A stretch of 32,256 bases of DNA, from IMG/VR virus record IMGVR_UViG_3300036782_000079, positions 1 through 32,256 of that record. One strand, written 5' to 3'. Of this stretch, positions 30,697-32,256 are shown piece by piece. A program made the translations under genes and the position numbers. Source of the DNA: a virus. The first letter of the stretch is position 1. Every line of letters starts with the position of its first letter. Below the pieces are notes generated by a model, which worked only from the letters and a program-made list of their open reading frames with translations, made no database searches and had not been told where the DNA came from.

Positions 30697-31422
30697 CTAA
30701 GGCCGGATCAGGGCGTGTGCCATGCAGATTGCGACGGCATGCGTGCGATTCATCGCGTCCAGCTTTCGCAGCGCATTTCTGACGTGCGAATGAACCGTCT
30801 GCTCGGCTATCGACAGGATTTGGCCGATTTCCCAGTCGGTCTTGCCAGCCGCGGCCCACGCGATGCAATCCCGCTCACGGGTCGTAAGGCCGTGTTTCTG
30901 CTTGACCGGCCTTGGTGCCGCGGCGCGCAGTTTCTCGAGGCGTGCCTGGAAGTAGATCGCGGCCATATGGAGCGATCCCTTGTCCCGCTCGCTCAGGTCG
31001 CACTGTTCGCCGGCGATGGTGATGCCGATTGTCTGGCCGTGCCGAATAACGGGGATGCCGAGCCCATCCCGCATCCGGAAATCACAGGCCGCGACGTCCA
31101 TCACTTCGGCACCGGATTCGTCGGCCCGTTGTCGTACGTCGCTCCATCGAAACGGCACCGAGGTCGCGAGCAACTGGTACACGACCGGATCGACCGCCGC
31201 GAAGTTCTTCTGCTGCCAGACCGAGGCCCAGCCATCCGGCCAGGTGGCGCACCAAACGCGATCCTCAACGGCGAGCTTTGGTGCGGTGGCATTCCCGACG
31301 CAATATGCTCCGAACCCGTACTGGCCGATCAGGCCCTGAAAGGCGGCGACGAGTTCCTCGACGGTGTCGATCTCTTTGACGCGATCGATGAAGTCGAACG
31401 CTGCCAGAAATTTCTCGGCCAC
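30697..31422 (-). CDS. LuxR-family autoinducer-binding transcription factor
   Basis: A 241-residue protein. Residues 10-160 are an autoinducer-binding domain. Aligned to TraR, Trp65 matches W57, Asp78-Pro79 (KNFAAVDPVV) match D70-P71, Trp93 matches W85, and Gly120 matches G113; Tyr61 is replaced by Trp69, which could alter acyl-chain fit. Residues 175-235 are a LuxR/GerE HTH (GLTTRERDCIAWAAAGKTDW then EIGQILSIAEQTVHSHVRNALRKL). It starts at GTG 31422 behind GGGGAG. It lies just upstream of luxI-phyH on the same strand, so the pair forms a circuit in which AHL-bound LuxR probably activates luxI-phyH. Confidence 0.93.
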   Translation of the reverse strand: MAEKFLAAFDFIDRVKEIDTVEELVAAFQGLIGQYGFGAYCVGNATAPKLAVEDRVWCATWPDGWASVWQQKNFAAVDPVVYQLLATSVPFRWSDVRQRADESGAEVMDVAACDFRMRDGLGIPVIRHGQTIGITIAGEQCDLSERDKGSLHMAAIYFQARLEKLRAAAPRPVKQKHGLTTRERDCIAWAAAGKTDWEIGQILSIAEQTVHSHVRNALRKLDAMNRTHAVAICMAHALIRP

Positions 31423-31486
31423 CCCGCTCCCCCCGGATCGCCGGGCAGACTAGAGCAACGCGACAGGAGGCAAAAGCGGGCGTAGG

Positions 31487-31669
31487 TCAGAGGTGCCCGA
31501 ACATCCAGAGCGCGCAGTAGGCCAGCCAGGCGGTCATCGTGAGCGCTACGCCGGCACTGAGCCAATAGGCGTGCTTTCGAGTTGCCGCCGCAAGCCCGGC
31601 GCTCCTGCGCGCGCCCAGAAGCGACGTGGCGGCAGCAAATGCGAGGGTCAGCGCGATCGCGAGATGCAT
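31487..31669 (-). CDS. Small two-span membrane protein upstream of luxR
   Basis: A 60-residue protein, MHLAIALTLAFAAATSLLGA, with two hydrophobic segments (residues 2-20 and about 36-57, LSAGVALTMTAWLAYCALWM) separated by a basic loop (RRSAGLAAATRKHAY), predicting a hairpin in the membrane with the loop in the cytoplasm. The ribosome-binding site is weak and the start is uncertain; the frame is open further upstream. Function unknown, no family recognised. Confidence 0.5.
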   Translation of the reverse strand: MHLAIALTLAFAAATSLLGARRSAGLAAATRKHAYWLSAGVALTMTAWLAYCALWMFGHL

Positions 31670-31709
31670 GGCGTGATGGTCGCGCCATGCGGTCTCGCGC
31701 GCAACAGCA

Positions 31710-31949
31710 TCAGGCGTCGCAAAGTGTGCGTCGAACCTCGGAAGCGAGGCGCGCCGCCGCCCAGATCGCGCCGGTGATCGCGGCAGGCACGGTTGCCTCG
31801 GCGTGGCAGGCGGCCAGGGCGCACACCAGCACGCCGTCCAGCTGCTCGACCGTCGAGGTAATATTCTCCCGTTCGGCGCGATCGCTCGCGCGTGATTCTG
31901 CTTTTGCGAACACGCTCTCGCGCGCTTCGCATTGATCGTTTCTCGCCAT
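31710..31949 (-). CDS. Hypothetical protein containing an in-frame palindromic repeat
   Basis: A 79-residue protein, MARNDQCEARESVFAKAESR, whose residues 7-15 come from the palindromic repeat at 31905-31931 read in the SEARESVFA-type frame. The remainder is a mixed helical sequence (EQLDGVLVCALAACHAEATV, then PAAITGAIWAAARLASEVRR) with a hydrophobic patch. A GGGAG lies 14 bases before ATG 31949, rather far. It could be a real small gene with an inserted element or a chance frame. Confidence 0.4.
   Translation of the reverse strand: MARNDQCEARESVFAKAESRASDRAERENITSTVEQLDGVLVCALAACHAEATVPAAITGAIWAAARLASEVRRTLCDA
31905..31931 (-). repeat. 27-bp palindromic repeat in minus-strand gene
   Basis: Minus-strand orientation with left arm GCGAAGCGCGC, loop GAGA and right arm GCGTGTTCGC. 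It falls on codon boundaries of the 31710-31949 frame, giving CEARESVFA (first residue varied). Confidence 0.8.
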
Positions 31950-32018
31950 TGGAAAAGACAAAGCTCCCGTTTCGTTTTCGACACGCCAACGCCCGTGGAG
32001 CTGTTTTCCCGAACCCTC

Positions 32019-32034
32019 CCGGCTGGTGCCGGGA
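32019..32034. terminator. Stem-loop next to the inverted-repeat element
   Basis: CTCCCGGC and GCCGGGAG flank a loop of about four bases, near 32015-32035. There is no T-run in either direction, so it is a hairpin of uncertain function. Confidence 0.3.
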
Positions 32035-32203
32035 GCTGAGAACCTGATGTGAGTCAGGCCCGCTAATTTCCCTCGCGGGTGTTGTATTCGCGGACTCCCG
32101 ACCAAGCGGGCATTTCCGCGGCGTGGGTTTTGTCCGGCGAACACGCTCTCGCGTGCTTCGCGCTGCCACGCGCATCGGCTCACATCAGGAGTTCTCAGGC
32201 TCC
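32032..32203. repeat. 172-bp element with 22-bp terminal inverted repeats
   Basis: The left end is GGAG CTGAGAAC CTGATGTGAG (32032-32053). The right end is CTCACATCAG (32179-32188), GA, GTTCTCAG (32191-32198), G, CTCC (32200-32203). The arms match apart from three extra bases. Inside is one copy of the 27-bp palindrome (32136-32162) and smaller hairpins. It could be a MITE-like element or one long RNA stem between two minus-strand genes. Confidence 0.55.
32136..32162 (-). repeat. 27-bp palindromic repeat near right edge
   Basis: Reverse orientation, consensus arms, inside the 172-bp inverted-repeat element. On the minus strand it reads EARESVFAG if translated. Confidence 0.78.
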
Positions 32204-32256
32204 GGATACATCTCGCGCATAATGGCGCGCGTCCGGCAATCCCCTCCCGACGGCGA
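32185..32256 (-). CDS. C-terminal end of a minus-strand gene cut by window
   Basis: The frame is open from the right edge to TGA at 32185-32187 and ends MREMYPEPENS, a plausible protein C-terminus. Only 23 residues are visible, so no family can be assigned. The right terminal inverted repeat overlaps its final codons. Reality as a gene is uncertain. Confidence 0.3.
   Translation of the reverse strand, partial: SPSGGDCRTRAIMREMYPEPENS

Overview
The window reads as an alphaproteobacterial prophage, probably in a member of the Hyphomicrobiales/Rhizobiales. This rests on high GC, strong codon-position bias, a tail-tip cassette of the gene-transfer-agent type (DUF2460, DUF2163, NlpC/P60, TIM-barrel hub), and a LuxI/LuxR pair. 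Host and phage identity are inferred, since no database search was possible. The left edge cuts a helicase gene and the right edge cuts a minus-strand gene. No integrase, att site, tRNA or CRISPR array is visible.

Layout on the + strand: end of a replication module (SNF2-type helicase C-terminus, then a D5/P4-type primase-helicase, 3-2011); a non-coding stretch holding two long inverted-repeat units (2040-2305); a small conserved-looking gene (2328-2861); packaging (small terminase 3085-3678, GpA-type large terminase 3656-5842); head (gpW-like joining protein, lambda-type portal, a protease-capsid fusion, a probable decoration protein; 6395-11020); connector and tail completion (11141-13510, including a DUF2778 peptidoglycan enzyme); tail tube, tail-assembly chaperones made by a -1 ribosomal frameshift, and tape measure (13600-19249); GTA-like tail tip (19286-25203); glycine-rich fibre (25217-26953); small genes ending in a terminator and a holin-like membrane protein (26966-28236). 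Most late genes overlap by 1-4 bases or sit next to each other, so this is one long late operon.

The right end (28255-32256) is transcribed leftwards, convergent with the late operon. It holds an XRE-type repressor-like frame with no ordinary start codon, a 90-codon gene coupled to the one before it, and a single 547-codon protein that joins a complete acyl-homoserine-lactone synthase to a phytanoyl-CoA-dioxygenase (PhyH)-type Fe(II)/2-oxoglutarate oxygenase. Upstream lies a LuxR regulator with an autoinducer-binding domain, and an 18-bp lux-box-like palindrome lies between the two. This is the most unusual part: a candidate quorum-sensing circuit in or next to a prophage, whose signal may be oxidised by the fused domain.

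A 27-bp palindromic repeat recurs ten times, mostly between genes, but three consecutive copies are read in frame in the N-terminus of the large terminase and one in a minus-strand gene. It encodes the peptide SEARESVFA and resembles, in concept, the in-frame palindromic elements of Rickettsia.
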